DNA from: Verrucomicrobiia bacterium
Lineage (GTDB): Bacteria; Verrucomicrobiota; Verrucomicrobiia; Limisphaerales; UBA9464
Length of the DNA: 64,000 bases
Assembly: GCA_019634635.1 (NCBI GenBank)
Contig: JAHCBB010000002.1
Location: 124,001 to 188,000, forward strand
Direction of reading: 5' to 3'
Part shown: positions 36,042 to 45,083 of the stretch, piece by piece
Layout: every line of letters starts with the position of its first letter
Numbering within the stretch: position 1 is the stretch's first letter
Program-made: the position numbers and the translations under genes
Notes under the pieces: generated by a model
The model's input: only the letters and a program-made list of their open reading frames with translations
Databases searched by the model: none
Told to the model about the DNA's origin: nothing

Positions 36042-39000
36042 ATGCTTCTCGCCGCTACGGTCCTCTATCTGCCCATAGACGCGGCTACGATCGAGTACTG
36101 GGTCAAACCTCCTGGAAGTGGTAGCGGAGGGAACGGGAGCAGCGAACAGAAAGCCGCGGTTTACAGCGGCACTGAGCTTCATGACAAACTTTCCTCGAAC
36201 CTCGGCGATGATCTTGTCATCTATTTCCTTCCAGGCGACTACCTGATCAGCAGCGTTGGCTCGGCGCAAAGCATCCCGCTCTACTGCGATGTCAATGCCA
36301 ATGTTGCCAATCGCTCCGTCAGTCTCATCGGAAAGCCCCATCCCACCACGGGAGCCCGGCCGCGGCTGATCCTGTCCACAGCCATCCAAAGCAGCGTCTG
36401 GACCGCGTCGATCGCCCACCACACACTGATCACCACTCCCACTTATCCCGACGGGCGCAAATCGTATTTGAAGCATGTCTCGATTCACGATTTGGACCTT
36501 GATGGAAACTTCCCGGCCCTCGGAGCGTGGACTTCGGAAGCCAACGCTACCGGATACAAATCGTTCGCAATTGATGTCGCCGCAGAATCGGGTTGGTTTA
36601 AAAACCTGAGAGTGCGGAACTTCGGTGCCGTCGGGCTTGTACCGAATTCGTACATCCATGTGACGGCCGGAGTGGAGGCATTTCCCGTTGTCTTCAATAC
36701 GGTGCTCACCTCCTCGAATCAGACCGTCAACGGGACCCCGTTCTGCTGGATCGTCGAAGACTGTGAGGTCTCGGACTTCCACTCGGTACATGGCGGTTAC
36801 GGGACGATGATCATGGCCAATGCCTACCAGGCCGCGCAGGGTTCCCTGACGGATAACCCCCGGGTGGTGATCCGGCGTTGTCAAGTCCGGGTCAATCAGC
36901 ATGCCATTGGCTTCGGATCCGCCGGAACGTGCTCGGGCAGCGAATGTAAACGCCCGTTTCCAAATACCGCGAACCTTCCGGGTGGGCCGTCGGGCCGGAT
37001 TCGGTTCCATGACAATGTCGTTCTTGGCACCGGGACGGGATTCAACACGGATACGGGCTGGTTGGGTCCCATTTTCTTCGACAACAACGCGTTCCTCGAC
37101 ACAGCCATTATGGGTAGCTTCGGCGAAGCCGGTACGAATCCGAGCAATCCGTCTCCCCATGACAGCTATCGCCTCCGCGAGAACCTGGTGCGCCTCCGGG
37201 GTCGGCCGGTTGCCAAAACATGGACCGACATCACCATGGCCAACTATCCAAACCACGCCACAGATCCGAACTTGGGACTCGGACGATTCCATCACGAAGA
37301 ATCGCCGGCGAATTCCTTGTCCCATGGACTGATGATCAAGGGCACAGCCGGCAATATCCTGTTGGAGAAGAATCGCTTCACCACCTGGCCCAAGGGGAAT
37401 TTCTATCTCCCAGCACCGGACTCCAACGATCATGAAAACTATCGGCTGGTCTGGAAGATTCCGGGTGGGCAGAACATCAACAGTTGGATCTACTCCAGGG
37501 TTCGCGCAGCGGTTCAACCCATGACGTTCACTGACAACCGCCTTTCGAAGAGCAGCTACGATTTTGGGACCCTCAATGTTGGTACGAGCTTCGACAATCT
37601 GAATTCTGAAACGGAATCCTCATTGACGCACACTTCCAGCTCCCCTCACGCGGCCGACCACCTGAACCTGAAGATTCCGTCCATCATCCTGCCGGCAAGC
37701 GGGGCCTTCGATCCACGCGGCACGTTGGGACGGGTCCATCTGAATCTCACAGGTGGCACAGATCTGGAATCGGTTCAGGAAATTCAAATCGGTCAGCCGG
37801 TCTATAATTCGGGCACCGCCACCCTCACGGTTCCGGGTCGCGTCGTCCGGCATGTGATTCCTCGGGGAGGCATCGTGGGTGGGACGGCGGCAGTGTCCGA
37901 GGTCCCCGTGCGGCTTCGGTACGAGCGACGCGCGGAGAACTTCACAGAGGCGACGATGGTCAGCCTCGCGGCAATCAATTCAAGCACCAGCGGACTCGTC
38001 ACCTTCAATCTCCCGGGGGTGCCGAACAACTGGAGCGGAGTCCTTCGGTTCACCATGTGGGTGGACGGCGGGACCGGTGGCCAGGGAACGTTCGAGCCGC
38101 ATGCCGACTCGTGGGCGACGCTCAATTTTCCGCTGGCCACTCCACAGGGAAAACCGGTTGTGGAGCTCACCGCGAGTCCTGATGTCAGTGACGACAAGAA
38201 CACCTCCGCGGCCAAACGCGCAGTCATCAAGGTTCGGCGGAGCGTCACAACCAGCAGTTCCCTCACAGTGAAACTCACCCTGAACTCGCTTGAAATGAAC
38301 CAAAGCGGCTTCACCAAGCCCGGCAGCAACCCACCCCAGGATCTGGCGGGAACCTACGGCACTTCGGGAACGGCCGACTACTACGTGATCAATGGCACCG
38401 GCACATGGAAGGCCCCCACATCAACAAGCCCGGCTGAAATCACCATCGCATCGAATCAAGCCGAGGGTACTGTCCAAGTGGTCACCCGCGCCGACAACCT
38501 CACGGAACAGAACCTGATCGTGTGCGAGTTAGTCAACAATGGAGGCGCCTACGCGCCTGGAATCTCTTCCCGTGTCCCCATACTCATCTTCGACGGCCCG
38601 GAATGGAACATCGTCGAACTTTCCGGGTTGGACTACGAAACCACGGCGCTCGGGGCGGCTCTGGCTGTCAATGCCGGGGTGATCAGTGGCAGTGCATGGT
38701 CGGTGCCGCCCCAAGCCGTGGGCCGGGTCACCTGGACGGGTGCGGAACATGGCGTGTTGTGGCTTCCCTCGACATTGCCCGCGACCGACTTCGGACTGAC
38801 CTTCCGCCCCTCCGGCATCAGCTTCCGATCGGGTTTGTCAACCAAGTCCAAGGTGGTCGGAAGCCTTGGGACGTCGGCATACCTCATCAACGATGACAAC
38901 ACCGGAGGGACAACACTGCCGCATTTTCCGTTGGGCGGGGCGCCGAGCCGGGCCTGGGCCATCAGCCCGGATGGCGCGCGGGCCGTGGGATCCAGCACCT

Positions 39001-39695
39001 CCCCAAATGGAAAGACTCGGGCGGCGATGTGGGTGGGGACCACGGCCGCGGTGGACATCAGTTCCGGCCTGGAGGATCCAATGAACCTTCGGATCGGTGA
39101 AGGCCGCGCAGTCAACAATGCCGGGGTGATTGTCGGATGGACAAGCGGGTTTCCTAGCGGTGGCCCCAGCGTGCAGAGGCCGTTTCGGAATACCGGGAAC
39201 GGAGCCGTCCTTTCGGATACAGACTACCTTGCAGTACCTGAGGGGGGAAGTGGAGAGGGTGGTGCCAACGCGGTTACCACATCGGAGAGCGCCCATCACG
39301 CAGCGGGCTGGTTTCGTTTAAGCGATATCAACCAGAGAGTTGGCGCTCGATGGGTGCCGGCGTCGGGGGTAACACTACCGTCAGTTCCGGTGAATCTGAG
39401 TCGCTTGGAGCGAGGTGCCGGTGCTCTCGATTTAAGGAGTGAAGCCATGGGGATTAATTCCTCAAGGTTGGTTGTAGGCTGGTCAGGACCATCTGAAACA
39501 CACAATAATCGCCGGGCCGTCTTCCATGCTGGAGCAACCTGGAAGGATTTTAATGACCGGCGGTTTACCCACGGCGCTGGGTGGGAGTTGCGTTCGGCAA
39601 ATTCTATTGGTGATACACGAGTCGTGGCCGGAGAGGGAGTGCAGTCTGGAGTTCAGAAAGGATTCATTCTCGTGCCACGACTCCCTGGTAACTGA
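36042..39695 (+). CDS. Large secreted protein: beta-helix, Calx-beta-like and HAF-repeat domains
   Basis: A 1217-1219-residue exoprotein with no recognised full-length relative. The first hydrophobic stretch (MLLAATVLYLPIDAA) resembles a signal peptide but lacks a basic n-region; see the 13-bp repeat upstream. Residues ~120-460 have the short strand rhythm of a right-handed beta-helix (VVIRRCQVRVNQHAIGFGSA, GRIRFHDNVVLGTGTGFNTD). Around 705-835 a Calx-beta-like module appears (VELTASPDVSDDKN, AEITIASNQAEGTVQVVTR). The last ~330 residues carry HAF-type repeats such as AISPDGARAVGSS and AVNNAGVIVGW. It probably binds or degrades polysaccharide at the cell surface. TTG 36036 is an alternative start. 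Bases 38702-39695 recur downstream at 41424-42408 as a partial second copy. Confidence 0.8.
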   Translation: MLLAATVLYLPIDAATIEYWVKPPGSGSGGNGSSEQKAAVYSGTELHDKLSSNLGDDLVIYFLPGDYLISSVGSAQSIPLYCDVNANVANRSVSLIGKPHPTTGARPRLILSTAIQSSVWTASIAHHTLITTPTYPDGRKSYLKHVSIHDLDLDGNFPALGAWTSEANATGYKSFAIDVAAESGWFKNLRVRNFGAVGLVPNSYIHVTAGVEAFPVVFNTVLTSSNQTVNGTPFCWIVEDCEVSDFHSVHGGYGTMIMANAYQAAQGSLTDNPRVVIRRCQVRVNQHAIGFGSAGTCSGSECKRPFPNTANLPGGPSGRIRFHDNVVLGTGTGFNTDTGWLGPIFFDNNAFLDTAIMGSFGEAGTNPSNPSPHDSYRLRENLVRLRGRPVAKTWTDITMANYPNHATDPNLGLGRFHHEESPANSLSHGLMIKGTAGNILLEKNRFTTWPKGNFYLPAPDSNDHENYRLVWKIPGGQNINSWIYSRVRAAVQPMTFTDNRLSKSSYDFGTLNVGTSFDNLNSETESSLTHTSSSPHAADHLNLKIPSIILPASGAFDPRGTLGRVHLNLTGGTDLESVQEIQIGQPVYNSGTATLTVPGRVVRHVIPRGGIVGGTAAVSEVPVRLRYERRAENFTEATMVSLAAINSSTSGLVTFNLPGVPNNWSGVLRFTMWVDGGTGGQGTFEPHADSWATLNFPLATPQGKPVVELTASPDVSDDKNTSAAKRAVIKVRRSVTTSSSLTVKLTLNSLEMNQSGFTKPGSNPPQDLAGTYGTSGTADYYVINGTGTWKAPTSTSPAEITIASNQAEGTVQVVTRADNLTEQNLIVCELVNNGGAYAPGISSRVPILIFDGPEWNIVELSGLDYETTALGAALAVNAGVISGSAWSVPPQAVGRVTWTGAEHGVLWLPSTLPATDFGLTFRPSGISFRSGLSTKSKVVGSLGTSAYLINDDNTGGTTLPHFPLGGAPSRAWAISPDGARAVGSSTSPNGKTRAAMWVGTTAAVDISSGLEDPMNLRIGEGRAVNNAGVIVGWTSGFPSGGPSVQRPFRNTGNGAVLSDTDYLAVPEGGSGEGGANAVTTSESAHHAAGWFRLSDINQRVGARWVPASGVTLPSVPVNLSRLERGAGALDLRSEAMGINSSRLVVGWSGPSETHNNRRAVFHAGATWKDFNDRRFTHGAGWELRSANSIGDTRVVAGEGVQSGVQKGFILVPRLPGN

Positions 39696-40563
39696 GGACG
39701 CTTATTGAATTGGAGTAATATGAAACACTTGACAAACGTTTGTTTTGGCTGCCTGCTCCTCACCATTCCTGTGGAGATTGTTGCGGGACCGCCAACTCCG
39801 CCGATTGTGGAGAATACCGAAATCGCGACTATCGTTGCTGGGGTTCATGGGGTTCAATTGTTCTCTTATCGGGTCTTTGCTCATCGTGAGCCATTACCAG
39901 AACGAAGATACTACACCGTCTTCTTTGAATTGATTCCCACCAATTCAGCGCGCCCGCTGCGTGCAACTTCAGATCGAATTGAATTCCACGCGGATGAACC
40001 AATCGCTTCCGGTCGTCAGGAGTACATGAATCCGTTTGGAGGTAACCAGCTCACTCTCCTGGGCTATGATCAGGAGGATGTCGGCGAATGGGTCTATTAC
40101 GATCTGCGGGAGCAACTCCCGGAAGATTCGTTCGCCTGGGTCCTGCTGGACCAAACAGAAGTGCTGCTGGGTTTCCGTTTCGCAGCGTTCGATGGCGTTC
40201 ACTTCGGCTGGATGCGCTTTTCGCGTCCGGACACCAACTTCACCACCGCGTTCGATCTGAGCGCCCATGACTGGAACCCCATTCCCGGGGAACCCATCGG
40301 GGCGGGCCTCCCGCCGCGAATTCCCCTTGTCTCCGAGTGGACCGACGACGGTCTGCATCTCCGTTGGCCGGTGGCCGTCGCCGATTGGACGCTCGAGTTC
40401 ACCGATACCCTGCGTCCGGAGGGCGATTGGCAGCCTGTCCCCGAGGCGGGCGGCACCGGGGTCATCCTCCCACCCTCGGAAAGCCAGCGATTCTTCCGTC
40501 TTCGAAGACCGTGAGACCACTGCGCCGTCATCGCCAGAGGGACGTTCGACCCTCCAAATCGGG
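38702..40563 (+). repeat. Direct duplication, first copy (1862 bp)
   Basis: This segment covers the HAF-repeat end of the exoprotein, the whole small secreted protein gene and the first 18 codons of the prepilin-like gene, and recurs at 41424-43277. The first ~290 bp and the last ~645 bp of the two copies are almost identical, while the ~925 bp between them has diverged strongly, including the signal peptide of the small protein. Confidence 0.9.
39720..40514 (+). CDS. Small secreted protein of unknown function, copy 1
   Basis: A 264-residue protein with a signal peptide ([20 protein letters not shown]). I do not recognise a family. The body [40 protein letters not shown] and [20 protein letters not shown] suggests a beta-sandwich; the C-terminus ([20 protein letters not shown] through QRFFRLRRP) is a short module also seen at the end of other Verrucomicrobial exoproteins. 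ATG 39720 has GGAG 5 bases upstream. Its stop overlaps the GTG of the prepilin-like gene. A second copy at 42434 is almost identical from residue ~67 on but has an unrelated first quarter. Confidence 0.75.
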   Translation: MKHLTNVCFGCLLLTIPVEIVAGPPTPPIVENTEIATIVAGVHGVQLFSYRVFAHREPLPERRYYTVFFELIPTNSARPLRATSDRIEFHADEPIASGRQEYMNPFGGNQLTLLGYDQEDVGEWVYYDLREQLPEDSFAWVLLDQTEVLLGFRFAAFDGVHFGWMRFSRPDTNFTTAFDLSAHDWNPIPGEPIGAGLPPRIPLVSEWTDDGLHLRWPVAVADWTLEFTDTLRPEGDWQPVPEAGGTGVILPPSESQRFFRLRRP

Positions 40564-41389
40564 CTTCACCCTTGTGGAGTTGCTCGTGGTCATCGCCGTT
40601 GTAGCGACGCTTGCCGGTCTGCTGCTGCCGGCGCTGGCGCGCGCCCGTGAGCGAGCGCTTGGTGCGGGCTGTCTCAATCACCTGCGTCAGCTTCAGATCG
40701 TCTTCCATCTTTATGCGGACGACCATTCGGGCCTGCTGTCCCCCAGCGAAACGTGGATGAGTGACCCGGAGGGCGCCCGCTGGGTGGAAGGCGTCATGTC
40801 ACCGTTGTCCACCGCCCGCATCAGCGATCTGACCAACCGGCAGATGTTGCTCGCATCGGGGCCGGGCCGTTTGGGGCCCTATCTGGCCACCGCCGAAATC
40901 TTTCACTGCCCCGCCGATCGGAGCCGGACCAATCTGCTCACCCAGCGGGGGCCGCTCCGGGTTCGCAGCTACACGATGAACCAGTACATCGTTCGGGGTG
41001 ACTGGCTGGCGATGACCCCCGATGGCAGCTTCGTGTACAGCCCGACAGCCTTTGTGAAGTGGGAGGATTTTCATCGGGCGTCACCTGCCCAGATTTGGGT
41101 GTTCATTGATGAGCATGAACTGACGATCAAGAACGGGATGTTCCAGTTCCAATGGCCGATGGGGCCGAACTGGCTGTGGCCGGGTCATTGGCCGGCCCGA
41201 CGCCATGGTGGCCGGGGGGCCTTGAGCTTCGCCGATGGACACGCCGAACTTCCGAAGTGGCGGGACTCCCGGACCGGTCCCAGAGCTCGGACGATGGCCG
41301 AGGCCGAGGCCGTTGGCTGGAACGCTGCCAACAATCCGGACTACGCGTGGCTTTGGGAACGCACCAACGGCGGGGTGCCGCTGCCGTGA
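40511..41389 (+). CDS. Type II secretion/prepilin-like protein (G-type N-methylation motif)
   Basis: A 292-residue protein with the prepilin cleavage and methylation motif [17 protein letters not shown] preceded by basic residues ([15 protein letters not shown]), so it should be processed by a prepilin peptidase and held in the inner membrane or a pseudopilus. The remainder ([52 protein letters not shown]) matches the large family of H-x-G-rich prepilin-like proteins abundant in Verrucomicrobia and Planctomycetes. Their role is largely unknown. GTG 40511 overlaps the preceding stop (GTGA). Its first 18 codons are repeated at 43225 next to a transposable element. Confidence 0.9.
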   Translation: MRPLRRHRQRDVRPSKSGFTLVELLVVIAVVATLAGLLLPALARARERALGAGCLNHLRQLQIVFHLYADDHSGLLSPSETWMSDPEGARWVEGVMSPLSTARISDLTNRQMLLASGPGRLGPYLATAEIFHCPADRSRTNLLTQRGPLRVRSYTMNQYIVRGDWLAMTPDGSFVYSPTAFVKWEDFHRASPAQIWVFIDEHELTIKNGMFQFQWPMGPNWLWPGHWPARRHGGRGALSFADGHAELPKWRDSRTGPRARTMAEAEAVGWNAANNPDYAWLWERTNGGVPLP

Positions 41390-41424
41390 AGCCAGCGGCT
41401 TCAACTTCTCCAGTCACTCGACGG

Positions 41425-42408
41425 GTGCCGCCCCAGGCCGTGGGCCGGGTCACCTGGACGGGTGCGGAACATGGCGTGTTGTGGCTTCCCTCGACATTGC
41501 CCGCGACCGACTTCGGACTGACCTTCCGCCCCTCCGGCATCAGCTTCCGATCGGGTTTGTCAACCAAGTCCAAGGTGGTCGGAAGCCTTGGGACGTCGGC
41601 ATACCTCATCAACGATGACAACACCGGATGGACAACACTGCCGCATTTTCCGTTGGGCGGGGCGCCGAGCCGGGCCTGGGCCATCAGCCCGGATGGCGCG
41701 CGGGCCGTGGGATCCAGCACCTCGAGCGGAAAGTTGCGCCCGGCCATGTGGGTCGGCAGCGCCGCGGCGACGGATGTGAGCGCTGGGATGGAGGATCCGA
41801 TGAATCAACGCATCGGGGAGGCCAGAGCCGTCAACAACGCCGGAGTGATCGTCGGTCACGCAAGCGGCTTCATGGTTGGGGGCAGTATTTCAAGGCCGTT
41901 TCGGAATACTGGGAATGGAGCCGTCCTTTCGGATACAGACTACCTTGCGGTGCCGGAGGGGAATGGGACGGGTGGCGCGAATGCCGTTGCCACTTCAGAA
42001 GGTGCCCATCACGCAGCCGGCTGGTTTCGTTTGGATAGCAATAGCCTGAAAGTTGGCGCTCGATGGGTGCCGGCGTCGGGGGTAACACTACCGTCAGTTC
42101 CGACTAACCTTGGCCGATTGCGGCGTGGTGCAGGAACGGAGGACCTTCGGAGTGAAGCTCTGGGAATCAATTCCTCAAAGCTGATTGTAGGCTGGTCGGG
42201 ATCTTCAGAAACACACATCAATCGCCGGGCTGTATTTCACGCAGGAATAGAGTGGAAGGACTTTAATGATAGACGGTTCACCCATGGTGTTGGATGGGAA
42301 CTGCGATTGGCAAACGGAATTGCTGATACAAAAGTCGTCGTTGGTGAGGGTGTATTATCAGGTGCTCAACGAGGCTTTGTTCTGGTACCCCGACTTCCTG
42401 GAAACTAA
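41425..42408 (+). pseudogene. HAF-repeat fragment of the large exoprotein (5'-truncated second copy)
   Basis: 328 codons from GTG 41425 encode VPPQAVGRVTWTGAEHGVLW and onward, the same as the C-terminal third of the exoprotein, ending in RGFVLVPRLPGN against KGFILVPRLPGN in the first copy. Nothing upstream in frame resembles a signal peptide or the beta-helix, and the frame continues into DNA antisense in character to the prepilin gene. It cannot make a functional exoprotein by itself. The first ~97 codons are nearly identical to the first copy; the rest differs at many positions, with amino acid changes spread through the HAF units (AVNNAGVIVGHASG for AVNNAGVIVGWTSG). Confidence 0.8.
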
Positions 42409-42433
42409 ATGCTGACTCAACCACTCACTCTGC

Positions 42434-43228
42434 ATGAAGACTCTCAAAATTGCCATTACCATCGCATGGCTGACAGCAATCTCCCCGCTTGGACGTGCCG
42501 AAGTTCCAGCCATGCCTATCACAGTTAACACGCTAGTCAACCAATTGATAATGCAGGCCGACGGAAATTCACTATTTAATTATATTGCGTTTGCATCACG
42601 AAGTCCAAATCCAAATTACACATATTACAGCGTCTTCTTTGAATTGATTCCCACCAATTCAGCGCACCCGCTGCGTGCAACTTCAGATCGAATTGAATTC
42701 CACGCGGATGAACCAATCGCTTCCGGTCGTCAGGAGTACATGAATCCGTTTGGAGGTAACCAGCTCACTCTCCTGGGCTATGATCAGGAGGATGTCGGCG
42801 AATGGGTCTATTACGATCTGCGGGAGCAACTCCCGGAAGATTCGTTCGCCTGGGTCCTGCTGGACCAAACAGAAGTGCTGCTGGGTTTCCGTTTCGCAGC
42901 GTTCGATGGCGTTCACTTCGGCTGGATGCGCTTTTCGCGTCCGGACACCAACTTCACCACCGCGTTCGATCTGAGCGCCCATGACTGGAACCCCATTCCC
43001 GGGGAACCCATCGGGGCGGGCGTTCCGCCGCGGATTCCCCTCGTCTCCGAGTGGACCGACGACGGACTGCATCTCCGTTGGCCGGTGGCCGTCGCCGATT
43101 GGACGCTCGAGTTCACCGATACCCTGCGTCCGGAGGGCGATTGGCAGCCTGTCCCCGAGGCGGGCGGCACCGGGGTCATCCTCCCACCCTCGGAAAGCCA
43201 GCGATTCTTCCGTCTTCGAAGACCGTGA
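42434..43228 (+). CDS. Small secreted protein of unknown function, copy 2
   Basis: A 264-residue paralogue of the protein at 39720. The signal peptide (MKTLKIAITIAWLTAISPLG) and residues ~20-66 (VPAMPITVNTLVNQLIMQAD and onward) are unlike copy 1, whereas from [20 protein letters not shown] to the C-terminal QRFFRLRRP only a few residues differ. Bases 42380-42630 are clearly richer in A and T than the surrounding DNA, whereas the shared part has the local composition. It follows the HAF fragment by 25 bp and could still be expressed as a complete gene if a promoter is available. No family was recognised. Confidence 0.7.
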   Translation: MKTLKIAITIAWLTAISPLGRAEVPAMPITVNTLVNQLIMQADGNSLFNYIAFASRSPNPNYTYYSVFFELIPTNSAHPLRATSDRIEFHADEPIASGRQEYMNPFGGNQLTLLGYDQEDVGEWVYYDLREQLPEDSFAWVLLDQTEVLLGFRFAAFDGVHFGWMRFSRPDTNFTTAFDLSAHDWNPIPGEPIGAGVPPRIPLVSEWTDDGLHLRWPVAVADWTLEFTDTLRPEGDWQPVPEAGGTGVILPPSESQRFFRLRRP

Positions 43229-43277
43229 GACCACTGCGCCGTCATCGCCAGAAGGACGTTCGACCCTCCAAATCGGG
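43225..43277 (+). pseudogene. Prepilin-like gene, second copy, cut off after 18 codons
   Basis: GTG 43225 overlaps the preceding stop exactly as in copy 1 and encodes [16 protein letters not shown], but homology with 40511-41389 stops at 43277. The hydrophobic prepilin helix and everything after it are absent, replaced by the left end of the RAYT element, so the gene is dead. Confidence 0.85.
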
Positions 43278-43333
43278 GTAAAGTGACAGGTTCAAAGATT
43301 GACACACTGAGGGTCGCCGAGTAGAGATGCTCC

Positions 43334-44303
43334 ATGCGCATGGCACGGATGAAGGTGAAGGCGGAGGAGGGGCGGGTGGGGGTGTACCACTGCATCTCCC
43401 GCGTCGTTGGCGGTCAGCGTCTGCTCGACGATCTGTGCAAGGAGAAGCTCGCCGAGATCCTCCGCAAACTCGCCCGGTTCTGCGGGATCGAGATCATCAC
43501 CTACTGCATGATGGGCAACCACTTCCACCTGCTCCTGCGCGTCCCGGCAGCGCGGGAAATCCCGGATGCCGAACTGCTCCAACTTGGAGGGTTCTACGGC
43601 CCAAGAGAGGGATCCTGACCGTCCTGGCCCGGGAGGGATTGGGAAGCGTGGGGCGGTGGATCCGGATATTCGCCAGTCGCTGATGGAACGAATGGGCGAT
43701 GTGTCCGCGTTCATGAGTTCAAACAGCGCTTCAGCCGCTGGTACAATCGCCAGACCGGCCGCTTCGGCACGCTGTGGGCCGAACGTTTCAAGAGCGTCTT
43801 GATCGAGGACAACCCGGGTACGGTCCGCATGGTGGCCGCGTACATTGATCTGAATCCGGTGCGGGCCGGCATCGTGCCGGATCCCGGGTACCGCTTGATT
43901 CTGCGGCTATGCCGCAGCATGACGAACGGCGGGTGCTGCGCAAGGGTTGATGAGCTGCCTGAAGCCGCTCGCCTGGGGGCAGGCGGCGGCGGAGTACCGG
44001 CAGAGTCTGTTCGTGACGGCGGGGAGCCCGGGGCGGAGCGACAAGGTGACGCTCGATCGGGAGGCAATCCTGGAGGAGCTGCGACGCGGCGGGGCGTTGA
44101 GCGTGCCGCAGGTGCTGCGCCTGCGGGTGCGCCACCTGACCGACGGGGTGGTGCTGGGATCCAAGGCGTTCGTGAACGAAGTGTTCGTCCAGCACCGCGA
44201 ACGTTTCGGCGTCAACCGCAAGGATGGGGCGCGGCGGATCCGGGGTGTCCCACTCCCCGGGATCAGCGTGCTGAGGGATCTGCAGGTGCGGACGGTCGGG
44301 TAG
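43334..44303 (+). pseudogene. REP-associated tyrosine transposase, frameshifted
   Basis: The N-terminal frame (43334-43618) reads KVKAEEGRVGVYHCISRVVG and MMGNHFHLLLRVP, the latter with the HUH metal site. The homology then moves to another frame (DPDIRQSLMERMGDVSAF), back to the first (FKQRFSRWYNRQTGRFGTLW, then DNPGTVRMVAAYIDLNPVRA), and finally to the frame of LRLRVRHLTDGVVLGSKAFV and GARRIRGVP with an internal stop near 43920. At least three frameshifts and one stop separate these pieces, so no full transposase can be made. The order and content match the RAYTs common in Verrucomicrobia. Confidence 0.85.
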
Positions 44304-44699
44304 CCTGGCTCCCATGGGACCGCCGCGTCGGGCGCAATCCATCACGCACCGATCCGTCGCCGTCCATCTCCCCCAACCGCAATCTCCAGCAAAGTCGTCT
44401 CGCCCCGCGTGATCCCGCTCAGCGTCAGGTATGGCGGTTGGTGAATCGTGGAGTTTCCCCGAACCCGGACTGCAACTCCACACGCCCCAAAGCGCCAGAG
44501 GGCTGACGCAGTCCATGAGGCTTTGCGTCATGACACCGAAGGCGTGCGAAATCCGCCTCGGTGCGCATCTCAGTTTTTTGCGGAGCGGGAGAGGGGAAAA
44601 GGGTGGTGGGAGTTAATTATTGGCGAAGGAGGGCGGTTTGGCGTGGGGAAAGAGGAGAGGCCAGCGGCCATTGCGCCAGAGGATTTCCAGCTCCAGGAT
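44304..44699. other. Right part of the RAYT element, no gene recognised
   Basis: These 396 bases have no convincing coding region. A minus-strand stretch reads YLTLSGITRGETTLLEIAVG, which looks like a scrap of an exoprotein, but it is short and bounded by stops. Bases 44560-44640 are AT-richer than the surroundings. Confidence 0.4.
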
Positions 44700-44717
44700 A
44701 ATCTTTGAACCTGTCAC

Positions 44718-44850
44718 CATATCGATTCGGAGAACCAGTTCACCAGCGTGGCGACGGACACCTACGGCACGCCCGATGCCGGCCGTTGGAAGATGGAGTT
44801 TGTGTACCATGGTCGTGGACGGTTGCGAATCCGTCAGGATTTGGAGCGGC
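44718..44850 (+). pseudogene. RHS/YD-repeat protein fragment
   Basis: The frame starting at 44718 reads DSENQFTSVATDTYGTPDAG and then WKMEFVYHGRGRLRIRQDLE, closely matching the YD-repeat pattern of RHS toxin-delivery proteins (D-x-E-N-x-x-x, then FVYDGRGRLR). Only about 43 codons remain. Its left edge is exactly the right inverted repeat of the RAYT element, so a larger RHS gene was probably broken by the rearrangement. Confidence 0.7.
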
Positions 44851-45048
44851 GGTGCAGGATTTCAGTTTGGCCCAATCGAACCGACCACGCCCCGACACCG
44901 TCCCGTGCAGCGCCAGTCTCCGGCCCGACGAATTGCGCATCCGGCTGGAGGGCGTTCCGAAGCGAAGTCCGGCGAACCACCGGGCCCTCTTGGTCGGGTG
45001 GGTGTGTCCAGACCCGCTCTCCGGCCATCGGTCTGGACCGGCAAAACT

Positions 45049-45082
45049 TTGACGGTTCTTCAAAAATGCGTATTTTCGCATT
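45049..45082 (+). promoter_or_regulatory. Toxin-antitoxin promoter with palindromic operator over the -10
   Basis: TTGACG (45049-45054), 16 bp, then TATTTT (45071-45076) is a strong sigma-70-type promoter. The -10 is the centre of the perfect palindrome AATGCG-TATTTT-CGCATT (45065-45082), whose arms could bind the antitoxin. The antitoxin ATG at 45084 lies 7 bases after the -10, so the transcript would have almost no leader. Confidence 0.65.
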
Positions 45083-45083
45083 G

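Larger units (their letters stand above)
41424..43277 (+). repeat. Direct duplication, second copy (1854 bp)
   Basis: Second copy of 38702-40563. It starts directly after the prepilin-like gene, contains a promoterless HAF fragment, a full small secreted protein gene and the first 18 codons of a second prepilin gene, and ends at AAATCGGG (43270-43277) where the RAYT element begins. It lacks the signal peptide and beta-helix of the exoprotein. Confidence 0.9.
43283..44717 (+). mobile_element. RAYT transposon-like element with perfect 18-bp inverted repeats
   Basis: GTGACAGGTTCAAAGATT (43283-43300) is the exact reverse complement of AATCTTTGAACCTGTCAC (44700-44717). The 1435-bp interval holds one RAYT (Y1/HUH) transposase pseudogene and about 400 bp with no supported gene. 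The left end abuts the truncated prepilin copy and the right end abuts an RHS fragment, so the two flanks are unrelated and a deletion or rearrangement must have accompanied or followed the insertion. Inverted termini that far apart are not typical of RAYTs, which normally act on short palindromes. Confidence 0.75.

Noticed and set aside
43325-44303. Treating the RAYT as an intact transposase by reading through
   Set aside because: Homology is spread over two frames with at least three shifts and an internal stop, and no slippery site was seen that would allow programmed frameshifting at each.
44851-45048. Possible gene between the RHS fragment and the antitoxin
   Set aside because: Several frames are open in part, but none has protein-like composition, a start with a ribosome site or a recognisable family; the region is left unassigned.
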